Notes: a model not told the origin generated them from the sequence alone. A DNA stretch of 64,000 nucleotides from Excoecaria cochinchinensis (GCA_947683425.1 CANTUQ010000003.1:6359501-6423500), one strand, 5' to 3'. Positions 1-11,245 are shown, counted from the stretch's first letter. Translations and numbers: made by a program.

Positions 1-1060
1 GACATGCGTTTCGCTTAATTTACTTTAGTAATTTTTTCTGTTTTCTTTAGATTTACTTATATCATTATCTTATTAGTCTTATAAATTTATTTTGATTTTT
101 GGTTTTTGGATTTTTTGATACTAACATGTTTCATTATTTTTGTGAAATGCCATTTTCTTGCTTTTTTGGCGAATTGATTGTGAGACAGCGGTCGCCGTTC
201 ACACCCCGGAGAACTCCTTTTTGTTTAATTTTGTAACTTTATTCTTTCATTTATTTATTTATTTATTCTTAGTCCTTATTTCATTGTAAACCATTTTGTC
301 TCGCGAAAAAAAAAATAAACAAACGTTTTATAGTAATTAATTGGGATTTTTAACAAAGTCAAGGTCTAATGTCCTATTTTTCTTATCTAATGAATTTATC
401 ACCGAAAATTATTTTTATAAAAACTAAAGTCAAGGACCAATGTCCTCATAATTAATTACCCGGTTTTATGTATGGTTTGCACTTCTAAAATGGTAGTTGT
501 ATTCCGCTCCTAGTGTTATTGTATTTCATTTTAAATGTTTTTCTTTATTTTATTTATTTATCGCTTTCAACATGGATAATTATGCCTTAATTAAATTGCA
601 TTGTGTGGAGAGAAAGCGAATTAATAAGCTCAAGATTTAATTGTAAAATTAATCAAGCTAGAAATATATGAGAAGTCCCGAACCCATCTCTGGTTTTTGG
701 GCTTAACGAGGCGAGAGACCCATTTCAATGGGATCTCCAAGACAACTCTTGTGTCCCGCTAAATGACCTAATTAAAAATCCTAGGCTCCCAAGGGTTAGA
801 GGGTCACTCCGAATGTTCTATTGGGGTGAATGCCTCCAAGACCCCTTGGTTCGCCCAAAATGGATACATGCGCTGTCTTAGGCTCTCCGAGGCGAAAGGA
901 ACTTTCCTAATGTTTTATTGGGTGGCGACTCCATGAAACCTCTTTGTTGCCCAAAATAGATGCACTTGCAATTCGTCGCAAGTTGTCAACGAACCTCACT
1001 TGCCCGATCGCCCTCGAGCGGGCGGTCAAGGGGCTCCCATGGGGTTCGGCGCGCGTCACA
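1..1060 (+). mobile_element. Tat-type LTR, 3' part of the LTR, plus orientation, cut by the window edge
   Basis: The stretch from about 600 to 1060 is the reverse complement of the outer parts of the two LTRs at 47515-49489 and 58327-60279. It shares the words around 'cgccctcgagcgggcggtcaagg' (about 1010-1030) and the gene-free text before it. The LTR ends in GCGCGTCACA at 1060, matching the reverse complement of the left LTR ends at 47515 and 58327. No primer binding site follows, so this is a 3' LTR or a solo LTR, not a 5' LTR. It abuts broken gag sequence that continues at 1061. The left end lies outside the window, so no target duplication can be tested. The short plus-strand reading frame at 944-1159 crosses the LTR end and is not a gene. 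Confidence 0.8.
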
Positions 1061-2201
1061 GAGGAGCTGCTCCCCTACCACATCCTCTCTGAAGGGCTGA
1101 CCCTCCACCTAGAGCTAGTGATGCTGCAGTGGATGGCTAGGCCTCAGGACAATCTTTGATCTGGTGCTTTCGGAACCCACATATAAAACAAGCCCTGTTC
1201 AAATATCTACACTCGCCCTGATGAAATTTCTTACAATGAGGGCACTGAGGAAATGAATCTCCAACTCTACTCCTGGGTGCACTAGCTACTGATGTGACTA
1301 GGGCACTGCTGCCGACTGGGTTCCTCTGGGTGATAGTAGGGGCTGTTGATGCATGACTCTATGACTGAGGAGGCCCTCTAAACTTCTTATTCTGACCAAC
1401 TACACCAAAAAATGGCCCGGTTTCCTCTTTTGCTTGAAACGGGGCTGCCTATCAGCCTCCTCTGATATAATAGTCTCTGCTTTAAGGGCTTCTTCAACCA
1501 AGGACCTCATATCCAAACGTTTCTGAGAACCCAATGCCAATTTGATATTATTATGCAGACCTCTTTCAAATCTGTGGCATAACTTCTGCTCAGTCATGTA
1601 CTCATTATCTAGATAAGCACTAAGCTGCTCGAACTCTCTCTTGTACTTAGTAACTGACTTATTCCCCTGTCTAAGCGTCCAAAAGGCATCTTGCATAGCA
1701 GATCTATACTTAGAACCGATATACTTCTTCTCAAACTGAGTATGGAAAAACCCCGAAGTAACTTGATCAGCTGGAGTATGTTTCCGGACTGAACTCCACG
1801 AAGTGTAAGCAGGACCCTGAAGTAAGGCCACTGCTCCTTGAAGCATCTCATCTGGCGGACTCTGAGTGGTCTCGAACATACTCTTGAGGTTAAACAACCA
1901 CTCCTCTACCTGAACTGGAGTCAAAGGATCGCTACCATAAAAATCCTCCGCTCCCAATCTCTTAATCTGTTCCAAAAGGCCTTCGCCTAGGTGGAGCTAA
2001 CTGCTGTTCGGGACCCTAAGGTTGTTGTTGAGATTGCATAAATTGATAGAAATTTGCCATCATGTTCATAAACTCAGGCTGTTGCTGAGGAGGAGGAGCA
2101 ATCGGTAGAGTGGCCTGATGCTAAGGCATCTTTGATCTACTAATGCTAACAGATGTGGCACTTTCCACATCACTATCACGACGACCTTCATCCGAAGCCA
2201 T
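1061..2201 (-). pseudogene. gag: Ty3/gypsy gag, degenerate (element F)
   Basis: This encoded the capsid/nucleocapsid precursor of a chromovirus-like retrotransposon. The likely start is the ATG at 2201, about 140 bases inside the primer site, giving a protein starting MASDEGRRDSDVES. A Q/P-rich segment follows, then a clear retrotransposon gag domain in the 1400-1975 frame (LGAEDFYG, EEWL, LLQGPAY, FEKKYIGSKYR, YKREFEQLS). A zinc knuckle of the C-X2-C-X4-H-X4-C type lies near 1150-1200 (CFICGFRKHQIKDC). The frame is broken by at least two stops before 1975 and a frameshift near 1975, and it ends where the Tat LTR begins at 1060. No protease or RT remains in the window. The protein is clearly different from the gag of families A, B and D. 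Confidence 0.8.
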
Positions 2202-2340
2202 ATTCGTAATCTAACACAAGGAGCAAGCATACATTAGCCTCACATGACTATACTATGCAAAAATTATTTGGCATGTACATGTACATGTACTTATATTATT
2301 CCCATTGACCCACTCTGATCTTAGAAGCACCTAAATCAAA

Positions 2341-2352
2341 GTTTTGATACCA
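2341..2352 (-). promoter_or_regulatory. Primer binding site of element F
   Basis: On the minus strand the LTR end TGTTGCA is followed after a few bases by TGGTATCAAAAC, a diverged form of the tRNA-Met primer site seen in families A and D. It lies between the LTR (2358 upward) and the gag start at 2201, as expected. Confidence 0.55.
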
Positions 2353-2357
2353 ATACT

Positions 2358-3212
2358 TGCAACACCTTACTTCTGATTAAGTTACTGTTTATTTTAATCC
2401 GGTTAACCTAATTGAACTAATCAGGTTATTAAATAGACAATTAATTAAAACTGGTAATTTTTTTTAATAGTGCTATATGAATAGTGTCGTATGAAAAGTA
2501 CTGTATAAATAGTACTATATAAATAGTCAATTTACTTAAGTCTATTAATAATTATTAATTAATCATCAAACTCAATATTACTATTTTAATTTGTTATCAA
2601 TTATGCTGATTGACCTATAATTATCTAAGTTACTATTCATTTTGCCAATTTTCTTTTAAGTTGGAAATCTACATTTTACTTTATCAATTGTATTAACTTA
2701 ATTTCTATCAATTATTAGGCATGCCAAAAACACATTCATAGACATTCAGTCACTTGTAATGAAACTATTACACACATAACCTAGTGACAGTTATAATCAT
2801 CTATTACAGACCAAAACCAAAAAGTAATATTATAAGACATATACATGCCAAACTTCTTAATATACTTAAATATTCCAATTAATTTCTTCCATACCACTTC
2901 CAAAGTGTGAGGTATGCTTGCTGCTAAAATCCTACGGAGTACCTACACGCAGTCAAATAAAACTATGTGCTGAGCATTAAATATGTCTAGTGGTGATTGC
3001 AATTTCAGAAATTTTCACTTAAACTAATTTCACATCCATGTATAATATTTAATAAATAAAAACATTTGAATATTCATAAGTAAACATATCAAATTTAATT
3101 ACCAATTATTCATGCAATGTTATATTTAATTATCTTTAAATTACATAATTAGGGCAATTACACAATTAATCACATAAATAATTTTATTTACCATTTTATC
3201 CTTAATTTTATA
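2358..3212 (-). mobile_element. LTR of element F, partial
   Basis: On the minus strand the sequence ends in GGTGTTGCA next to the primer site, the form expected of a chromovirus-like LTR end. The sequence is AT-rich and non-coding. Its upstream limit is unclear: at about 3213-3226 it passes into sequence matching a copia LTR, so the LTR is probably truncated there. An earlier chromovirus LTR (12845-13467) lies on the far side of the copia element, but its terminal sequence does not match this one, so I do not join them. Confidence 0.5.
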
Positions 3213-3225
3213 AATAAAAACATTC

Positions 3226-3794
3226 GAGCATGGCCATGCATTTTACAGTCCTATTATCGAGGGGCCCAATAGATATCTCTCTCAAAAGAGAGGTATAAAT
3301 TCCATATTGATTATTCACTTTTCTCTGCATAATTCTCATTATATCCGATCATAAACTTTATAATTATTCGATTAAAGATAACGTTTGATTATGTCAAAAC
3401 ATAATGTTCCTTATGTAGGAAACCGTGATAACCTCAGGTCAATGGATTCAATAACATATCTATTATAAGATCACTTATAACACTATCCCATGTAGTGATC
3501 TTACAGTGGGTCTATTCAGTACTTTGTTGTTTAACAAATACCTATAGATTCGATTTATATCATCATATATAATCATCCCATGATTATCAATACAAATCTA
3601 TACTAGTCTTAATTTATCTTTATGCCCTTTACTGATAAATGACTAGGGATATCATGAATAACATTGTTATTCATAAACATTACAATAATGTAACATACCA
3701 CTAATATTAATGTGAAGAAAACCATTATATATAAATGAATATGTAATGATTACATTAAGGTCCAAATGTTTGGCCTAGGGCATAACCACTAACA
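3226..3794 (-). mobile_element. Copia 3' LTR, truncated
   Basis: This region is nearly the same as 12277-12844 of the copia 5' LTR, including the stretch from the 'gcattttacag' word to the terminal TGTTAGTG (minus strand) at 3794. The full LTR at the other end is about 1.6 kb, so about 1 kb of the distal (U5) part is missing here. The loss includes the expected target duplication, which implies a deletion or rearrangement at about 3213-3226. Confidence 0.8.
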
Positions 3795-3813
3795 ATCTCC
3801 CACTTGCACTAGG
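3795..3813 (-). promoter_or_regulatory. Copia polypurine tract
   Basis: On the minus strand the bases just before the 3' LTR start (TGTTAGTG) are purine-rich, GCAAGTGGGAGAT. This is the plus-strand priming site for reverse transcription and fixes the inner LTR boundary. Confidence 0.75.
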
Positions 3814-3853
3814 CCCAATCATACATATATCTAATACCCATTGACCTAGTATG

Positions 3854-4264
3854 TCAATCATGTTTAGCTTGTGGGAGAGCCTTGGTATGTGGATCAGTAA
3901 TGTTATCATCAGTAGGTAATCTACAAATCTCGACGTCTCCCTTCTCAATTATTTCTCTTATAAGATGAAAAAGCCTGAGTACATATTTTGATCTCTGATG
4001 AGATCTGGGCTCCTTAGCCTGTGCAAAAGCACCATTGTTGTCACAATAAAGATCCATAGGGTTGCTGATACTAGGTACTACTCCAAATTCAACAATGAAT
4101 TTCTTGATCCATACTGCTTTTTTAGCTGCATCCGATGCATCTATATACTCAACTTCTTTTGTAGAATCAGCGACTGTGCTTTGTTTAGAACTTTTACAGC
4201 TTGCAGCACCTCCATTTAACGCAAACACATATCCCGACTGCGATCTAAAGTCATCTTTATCAAA
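3854..4264 (-). pseudogene. Copia RNase H domain
   Basis: This is the C-terminal domain of the copia polyprotein, which removes the RNA strand during reverse transcription. Visible copia RNase H signatures are SSKQSTVADSTKEVEYIDAS, the ...WIKKF... segment, LYCDNNGA and the terminal ...DNITDPHTKALP. It follows the RT frame but is separated by an in-frame stop at about 4265, where the ORF would otherwise run on through ...TDASF. The key acidic positions I can place are still present. Expression is unlikely because of the stop. Confidence 0.88.
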
Positions 4265-5431
4265 TTAGAAGCTTGCATCTGTATAACCATTTATTACTAG
4301 CTCATCTTCCAATCCTCCATATATTAAGAATACATCCTCAGTTCTTCTCAAGTACTTAAGGATATTCTTAACAGTTGTCCATTGACTTTCACCGAGATCT
4401 GACAGGTATCTGCTCGTCATGCTCAGAGCATACGAAACATCTGGTGGAGTGCATAACATTGCATACATAATTGATCCTATAGCCAAAGCATAAGGAATCA
4501 TACCCATGTGATCTCGCTCATCAGATGTCATTGGACATTGAGTCTTGCTAAGAGTAATGCCATGCGACATTGGCAAAAATCCACTTTTGGAATTTTGCAT
4601 ACTGAATCTATTTAGCACCTTATCTATATAAGTGCTTTGACTCAAACCAATAATCCTTTTAGATCTATCCCTATAGATCTTAATCCCAAGGATATATGCA
4701 GCATCGCCCAAATCTTTCATTGAAAAAGATTTCCCTAACCATTCTTTTGTCTTTTGCGTGATAGGGATGTCATTTCCAATGAGTAATATGTCATCCACAT
4801 ATAATACAAGAAACATCAAAGTGCTCCCACTAATCTTGTTGTATACACAAGGTTCATCCTCATTTTTGATGAACCCAAACTCTTTGACTGTTTTATCAAA
4901 ATGAAGATTCCAGCTCCGAGAAGCTTGCTTCAATCCATAAATGGATCTTTGCAACTTACATACCTTTCTAGAATTCTCAGGATGGACAAAACTCTCAGGT
5001 TGTATCATGTACACATCCTCAAGTAAGTTTCCATTAAGAAACGCTATTTTGACATCCATTTGCCATATCTCATAGTCATAATAGGCAGCAATGGTAATAA
5101 GAATTCTTATTGATTTAAGCATTGCGGCTGGTGAAAAGGTTTCATCATAGTCAATACCATGAGTTTGTTTGAATCCTTTTGCAACGAGACTTGCTTTAAA
5201 GGTATTTACTTTGCCATCCATGTCGGTTTTCTTTTTGAAAATCCATTTGCACCCAATTGTTTTAATTCCTTCAGGTGGATCAATCAAGTTCCAAACTTGA
5301 TTATCATACATGGATTGCATCTCAAATTTCATGGCTTCTAGCCATTTCTTAGATTCTGGACCTAACACGGCATCTTGATAGGTAGTAGGCTCATCTTGAT
5401 CCATGAGCAGTACTTCACGACTATCTTTCAT
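4265..5431 (-). pseudogene. Copia reverse transcriptase
   Basis: This is the RNA-dependent DNA polymerase domain of a Ty1/copia element, 388 residues open. Signatures in order are VWNLIDPPEG, GCKWIFKKK, AKGFKQTHGIDYDETFSP, QMDVKIAFLNG, SIYGLKQASRSW and the catalytic LYVDDILLIG motif with both aspartates intact. Downstream connection-domain text includes GIKIYRDRSKR and the start of RNase H. The first methionine at 5431 is only the first in this open frame; the RT was part of a longer gag-pol now broken upstream. It is the best-preserved part of the copia element, and the pattern resembles Tork/TAR-type copia, though I cannot fix the lineage. Confidence 0.92.
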
Positions 5432-6135
5432 AAGAAATCCGTATCTCTCAGGTTCATGTTATATCCTATCAGATCTATGTGGTACTTGTGTAACAGGTAC
5501 AAGTTCCAAGATAGTTTGTGAAACTTGTTGAGTTTCTACCGATGGTTCTATGTTTTCTTGTGGTTATTGAATTTCTTCGAGTTGTACTTTACTCCCACTG
5601 GTTCTTTTAGAAATAAATTCCTTTTTTAGAAAGACATTATTTCGAGCAACAAACACTTTGTTCTTATAAGGGTTATAAAAGTAATATCCTTTAGTTTCCT
5701 TAGGATGTCCCACAAAACGACATATATTAGATTTTGGTGCTAATTTATCTGAGACCTATCAATTGACATAAGCCTCTCGGCCCCAAATCTTTAGAAAAGA
5801 TAAACTAGGAGTTCTCCCAGTCCATATCTCATATGGTGTCTTTTCAACTGCTTTAGATGGAACTCGATTCAAAGTGAATGCGGCTGTTTCTAATGCATAA
5901 CCCCAAAAGGATAATGGAAGATCTATTTGACTTATCATAGATACACCATTCCATTGTGGTGTTCCTGGCGGAGTTAATTGTGAAACAATTCCACAATTTC
6001 TTAGATGGTTATCAAACTCTTAGCTCAAATATTCACCACCTCGATTAGAATGAAGTGCCTTAAAAGTTTTACCAAGTTGATTTTGTACTTCATTTTGAAA
6101 GGTTCTGAACATTTCAAATGATTCATGTTTATGTT
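5432..6135 (-). pseudogene. Copia integrase C-terminal half and linker, broken
   Basis: Read on the minus strand this continues the integrase that begins upstream, with fragments such as FEMFRTFQNEVQNQLG, GGEYLS, TPPGTPQWNGVS, WGYALETAAFTLNRVPS and KTPYEIWTGR. Two features would disable the enzyme. The second catalytic aspartate is asparagine (SNRGGEYLS instead of SDRGGEYL, about 6050). The segment that normally follows QWNGVS and carries the catalytic glutamate is deleted (about 5945), so the reading passes straight to ...ISQIDLPLS. Several stops also interrupt the region. Confidence 0.82.
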
Positions 6136-7509
6136 TCATAGATAGACATAGCCATATCTACTGAAATCATCAGTGAATGTAATGAAGTACTGAAATCCTC
6201 CCCTAGCATTTATGCTTAATGGGCCACATACATCAGAATGTATAAGGCCTAATAAGTCAGTGGCCCTTTCACTATGTCCAGTAAAAGGATCCTTTGTCAT
6301 CTTTCCTAATAAAAAAGATTCGCAATTATCAAATGATTCAAAATCAAATGATTGCAAAAGTCCATCTGAATGGAGTTTAGCTATGCATTTCTCATTTATA
6401 TGACTAAGGCGGCAATGCCATAAATATGTTGTATTTAAATCATTTAGTTTGGATTTCTTTGCTATTATGTTATAAATATCATGATTATTGGATGTTTCTA
6501 GATTTAGGACATAAAGCCCACAATATGAATCAACAATACCATAAAGCATGTCATCATAATAAATAGAACATTTCTTATTCTTAATAAGAAAAGAAAAACC
6601 TTCATCATCCAAACTTGAAACTGAAATAATATTCCTACTTAAACTAGGAACATAATAGCAATTGTTCAAAACTAACAAAAGCCCATTGGGCAAAGTAAAT
6701 TCATAAAATCCTACAGCTAGAGCAGCAACTTTTGCTCCATTTCCCACTCGTAGGTCCACTTCGCCCTTTCTCAGTTGCCTACTCCTTTTGAGTCCCTGCA
6801 CATTTGTGCAAATGTGAGATCCACATCCAGTATCTAATACCCAGGAAGTAGAAGTAGATAAATTAATTTCTATAACATAAATACCTGAAGATGTAGTCTC
6901 ACCACTCTTCTTCTTTTTCAATTCTTCCATGTAGAGCTTGTAGTTCCTCTTCCAATGACCAAGTTCATTGCAGTGGAAGCAAACTCCCTCCTTTGGAGGT
7001 TTAGACTTGGGCTTGGGTTTGGGGTTAGGTTTACCACCAACCTTTGCCTTAGCTTTACCCTTACCCTTAAGTTTCATGCCTTTCCCTTTGTTAACCATCA
7101 GAACATGGCCAACCTTCTTACTTATGCTTTGCTCAGCTGTTTTGAGCATGGCATGCAGCTTAGCTATAGATTTCTCCATGTTATTCATGTTGTAGTTCAT
7201 GACAAAATGGTCATAACTGTCAGGCAATGAATTAAGGATCAAATCTGTTGCGAGTTCTATACTGAGGGAAAATCCAAGCCTCTTAAGGTGATCAATATTG
7301 CCCTTCATTTTCAAAACATGAGAGCTAACTGAAGAACCTTCAGCCATATTGCAAGAATGCAAAGCTTTGGCAGTCTCATACCTTTCTTGCCTAGCCTGCT
7401 GTTGAAATGTTTTCTTAAGATGAGTACTCAACTCATAAGCCTCTATGTTTTGCAGATGCTTCTGAAGCTCTGGAGCCATGGTAGCTAGCATAAGACAACC
7501 AACGTCCAC
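6136..7509 (-). pseudogene. Copia gag-protease-integrase N-terminal part
   Basis: One 457-residue open frame. In order it shows a UBN2-type gag domain (residues about 1-130: YETAKALHSC, MAEGSSVSSHVLKM, ILNSLPDSYDHFVMNY), a Lys/Pro/Gly-rich linker, and a zinc knuckle at about 182-198. It then shows an aspartic protease with active site WVLDTGCGSHIC, a GAG-pre-integrase HCRLSH motif, and the first integrase aspartate in LIHSDVCGPL. The zinc knuckle has lost its last cysteine (CFHCNELGHWKRNY, expected C at the final Y). The gag start is uncertain: the gag N-terminus may lie across the solo LTR at 7637-10086, so the methionine at 7509 is probably internal. Confidence 0.88.
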
Positions 7510-7636
7510 AGAATATTATAATCCCATCTTATGCCCTTAGGCCTAAAACCGTTTTGATGGCCTAATTAAGTCTAACCATTTTTAAACACATAAGTAGCAC
7601 TATTACCCATCCTACCTTACTAGGATAACCTAATGT
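7510..7636 (-). other. Copia internal sequence next to the solo LTR, no ORF
   Basis: This piece lies between the open gag frame and the solo LTR insertion and includes the AATGT target duplication at 7632-7636. It must join the leader at 10087 onward in the pre-insertion copia element. I see no reading frame that clearly extends gag. Confidence 0.6.
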
Positions 7637-8606
7637 TGTCATGACCGGACTTGTACCCTAGTTGCAATTAGTTTAATTTGGGGTCTAAATGTAATTAAGT
7701 GTGTAGGATTGGACTTAATTGAAAGGCTAAGGGAATTTAAGAGGTTAAAAAGGGAATTGTGCATGATTAGTAAGAAGTCGATTAACTAAGCTAAGTAAGT
7801 GTGGAATAGAGAATAAAATAACTTGACTAAATGGATAGTGGAGGCAGAATTAAGAGTGGAATCCGTGTGGCATCATGAGAGTTAGCCACCTCCTTCTTTG
7901 CATGCATTTGCCTAGAGAAGTGAGAGGTGAGTATGTGTTGGCCTCATTCTTCATTTTTCTGCATTTGACTTTATCTTTCTTCTTGCTTCCGTGAGTGAGG
8001 ATGAGAGTGGTTTAAGTGGATGTATGCATATAGCTAATTGGAGCAAGAATTAAGTGTTAAGACCTAAGGGTAAGTGATTATGTGTGCTTATTCTCATCTT
8101 CTACTCTTTTTCTTGGTTTTGATTTGGTATTGGTAAGAGAATTGATGGGTTGTGTTCAATCCTAGAATTTGAATTGGTTTTGCTAGCTGAAGAAGTGATG
8201 AGAGATAAGGGAAAAGCTATAATCGGAGAGCCGAGCGTCCGTCGAGATTAGGAGCTAAGGCGACGAGGTTTGGGAACAAACCTTAATTGTGTGGTTGTAT
8301 GATTTGTGTTGGTTGAACAGAGATTTGAATTGTATGTGTATGCGAAATTGAAGTTGAGCATGAATTATGTGATGCTAGATTATGTGATTGTAATAGTAAT
8401 ATGCTTGGTGATATAATGCTTGAGAATGATTATGATTTGTGCTGTTATTGAATGTCAAAACAAAAAGGGAAAATAGGTATGTGCTAATTGATTATGTGGT
8501 TGATGTTTATGGGTTGATTGCCAAAAGTGAGAGTGAGATTTGAAGCTTAAATGAGAAGGAAGAAATGGACTGAAAAACATAACTATGTCATGGTGTTTTT
8601 GTATAG

Positions 8607-8934
8607 GTCACGGTGACAATCAAATTGATTGTGACTGTGAGATATGCTTGAGTTCAATTCTGCCTACTTGATTTTTGTATGTCACGGTGACAATGGAATT
8701 CATTGTGACCGTGAGGTACTTAAGATAGCATTCTGTTTTGCAAAGTGAGAATATGTCACGGTGACAATGGAGTTCATTGTGACCGTGACATACCCTCAAG
8801 ATGCATTCTACCGAGACTTGGGAACATGTCACGGTGATAATGAAATTGATTGTGACCGTGACCTGTCCCCAGTTTGCATTCTGTTTTGAACTTCAACATG
8901 TCACAGTGACAATGAAATTCATTGTGACCGTGAC
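8607..8934 (+). repeat. Hairpin array of LTR E (five units)
   Basis: Five units of about 35 bp begin at 8607, 8681, 8755, 8828 and 8900, a period of about 73 bp. Each is an inverted repeat of the form GTCACGGTGACAATG / CATTGTGACCGTGAC around a 5-base centre. The spacers are also related, sharing a CATTCTGTTTTG word. The short minus-strand reading frames over it (8620-9010) are by-products of the repeat. The same cassette occurs in the Athila element of this window (24588-24840 and 41978-42157). Confidence 0.9.
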
Positions 8935-9673
8935 CTACCCTATTTTGGCAATATAACCCTAATGTGTTCAGACTTTCTAATGGTAAGTCTTCAAGTGAAA
9001 TGAAGGACATTATGAGTAAGTGTTAAGTGGGTACACTTGCATACTATGTGATAAATCTTGAATGCAATAAAATATGTAGTTATGAACTATGAAGAATGAA
9101 TTTGGAAGCATATGAATATGCTAGTGAATGTGATATGAGCTATCTCTGTATGTGATGTGAAAAGCGATCAATGTGAACTGAATAATTTGTTTAACAATTT
9201 AAGCCTGCGAGTCAAGTACTGGATAGTTAGGCATGCCTATAGGGTAAAGTGCTGCAGCCCCATGCGTATAATGTGTCTGATTCCATGGGAATCACAATGC
9301 GAAAATAATGTGAATAATCCTTGCTGGATTATATTATAAGTGAAATGATATTTTGGTACCTGAGGGTACCCATGCGTAAGTGTAATCTCAACGAGGTTCT
9401 TGTACCTGAGTGGTACCAATGCGATACCCGTTATCCGCGTCATTGAATTGCAGGCTAACTGATTAATCAAATAATACAGGGAAGTGACTGTAATATAATA
9501 AAGCATGTGATGTGGATATGTGAATAAGTGATTGATGCTTTATGATTGAATGTAGTAATGGACAGTACTATGCTTAAAATGATATTTGCTTGATAATAAT
9601 TGCTCTGGCATGACTTCTAGCATGTAACGTATGGTGTTTCTAAGGTGTGATAAATTATTTGCTATATATGAGT

Positions 9674-9723
9674 TCCCCACTAAGCGTTGTCACTTAGCAT
9701 GGATTTACTCTAATCCGTGCAGG
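9674..9723 (+). promoter_or_regulatory. Double hairpin at a splice-acceptor-like site, LTR E
   Basis: CTAAGCG..CTTAG (first stem, weakened here by changes in one arm) is followed at once by a second stem, ATGGATT / AATCCGT, and then GCAG/GT. The same arrangement recurs in families A, B, C and D. It may be a 3' splice site held in a hairpin, or a structured leader signal near the R region. Confidence 0.6.
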
Positions 9724-10086
9724 TATGGACCAGAGTTGATCGAAGGACGTCCCCGCATTTTGTATGGTCAACAGCAGGAAATAGGAAGTGTAGGTTCTGG
9801 GTTTAATATTTTGGGATTTCTGTATAAGCTTTTGTACCATCGTATGTATAGCGGGTATGTAAAGGCATGTAATAATCTGATAACTATGAATGTTAACCTA
9901 AATATGTATTTGCAATGCGTGTGGCTATGAAAATGCACTATAAGTAGTTGGCATGTGATGTGTGAGTTAAGATCGTATCTGATGAAATTTTATTATTCAG
10001 GCTAAGCATGTGTTCTGTTGTGTGTGTGCGGTCTTCTCTAACTAAGATTAGCTGAGCTAGTCTATCATTAGGGAATGGGCGTCACA

Positions 10087-11230
10087 AATGTACTTTGCTT
10101 TAGCAGAACCCACATTTTTGTGATCTTAGTCTTGACAAGTGTTTTTAATAATGGGTGGCATATGACTTAAAATTATGGTGAGGAATTTTAATTTTAACTT
10201 ATGATGTCTATTTACTTATATACATCATGCATCAATTCATACATGCCATCTCATACACATATATAATCATTCATCACATCATATACAAAGAAAATATGCA
10301 TAATATATATAAAACTGTGTCATGGCATGGCCAAATCTATTTTGATCCTCATAAGCCAATATGAAGATCAAAGGTCAATCCTAGGTGTTTTTACATGGAC
10401 ATGATCAACAGCTTCCATCTTGCACCTCCATCGCTATGGATTTGGATTGATCTCCATTGTTGCTCTTCATCTTCATTACAATAATAAAACAAAGATATTC
10501 TACTATAACTATTGAATAAAATAAAGATTACAACAAAATTAATGACACGCAGGTCGTATTTAAAAATTACATACCCTTAAAATAGATAAAATAAAACTCA
10601 TCCACATGAGGTTCAATTGGCCATGCTATGCACCATGCAAAGACATCATGCATTCACAAAATAAATCATTTTTTTTATATCATGCATAATATATCTTATT
10701 TCATAAACAAGATATATTGAAATTACCGAGTGATAATTATGAATGACTTATAAGGCCCTACGAAGAGGTAGCACGGCTGCCCTGCTAGCCGGTCAGCGAG
10801 CAGGGTTAAGGGGCAGCGCCCCTTACGGGGTCGGGGGGGCAGCAACCCTCGAAAATTTTTCAATATTGTCAATCTTTTTAACGATTTTTTGCCCAAAAAC
10901 CCTATTCTGTATCTATGAGAAAACAATTCTGCTGATCATATCAGCCATCGTTTAATCACATTAAACAACTTAGTAGACACATAATACCATCATAAATAAT
11001 TTCATATTCATATTACCAGAATCATATTAACACTTAATTGAATTTCGTAGCCCTTTAATATACCAAATTAAGCATCATAAAATTGATTTCGTTTATATCA
11101 CATACAATTTGTTCGTTATTCACAATTAAAACGAAAATCAATTTTCATGTACCAGCATGCAAATCAATCAACGAAATCATATATATATCACATATATACA
11201 TAAAATATTTGAATCAATCGAATATATAAG
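10087..11230 (-). other. Copia untranslated leader
   Basis: This is the non-coding copia sequence between the primer site and gag. It is AT-rich, with one GC-rich island at about 10765-10850 that includes a perfect palindrome-like hairpin at 10807-10825 (TAAGGGGC / GCCCCTTA with an AGC loop). Small open frames here (10723-10955) run through the island on both strands and look like by-products. Confidence 0.65.
10807..10825. repeat. GC-rich hairpin in the copia leader
   Basis: An eight-base perfect inverted repeat, TAAGGGGC and GCCCCTTA, separated by AGC, inside a 90-bp GC-rich island in otherwise AT-rich DNA. Similar GGGGCAGCGCCCC islands are, as I recall, common in plant copia leaders. Its position between primer site and gag would suit an RNA packaging or dimer signal, which is inference. 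Confidence 0.7.
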
Positions 11231-11244
11231 TGGCTCTGATACCA
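11231..11244 (-). promoter_or_regulatory. Copia primer binding site (tRNA-Met type)
   Basis: On the minus strand the LTR end GCCCAACA is followed after one base by TGGTATCAGAGCCA, the usual complement of the initiator tRNA-Met 3' end in plant copia elements. It fixes the inner end of the 5' LTR at 11246. Confidence 0.88.
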
Positions 11245-11245
11245 C

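Larger units (their letters stand above)
7637..10086 (+). mobile_element. Solo LTR of chromovirus family E, with target duplication
   Basis: It starts TGTCATGACC and ends GGGCGTCACA, and is flanked by the perfect 5-bp direct repeat AATGT at 7632-7636 and 10087-10091. No gag, pol, primer site or second LTR is present, so this is a solo LTR of 2450 bp left by recombination between two LTRs. Inside are a splice-donor-like GAGAG/GTGAGT at about 7926, a five-copy hairpin array (8607-8934), a dyad GGATAGTTAGGCATGCC at 9221-9237, an imperfect GGTACC hairpin region (9355-9430), and a double hairpin ending in GTGCAGG at 9674-9723. Families A, B, C and D share this order. It is inserted in the copia leader in the opposite orientation. 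Confidence 0.92.

Noticed and set aside
8607..8934. CRISPR-like array: five 35-bp partly palindromic repeats at a 73-bp period
   Set aside because: The spacers are related to each other, the sequence lies inside a plant retrotransposon LTR with a target duplication, and there is no cas gene. It is a tandem hairpin repeat.
11231..11244. A tRNA gene at the TGGTATCAGAGCC sites (here and near 17463, 27425, 31349)
   Set aside because: Only the primer-complement segment is present, next to LTR ends; there is no cloverleaf around it.
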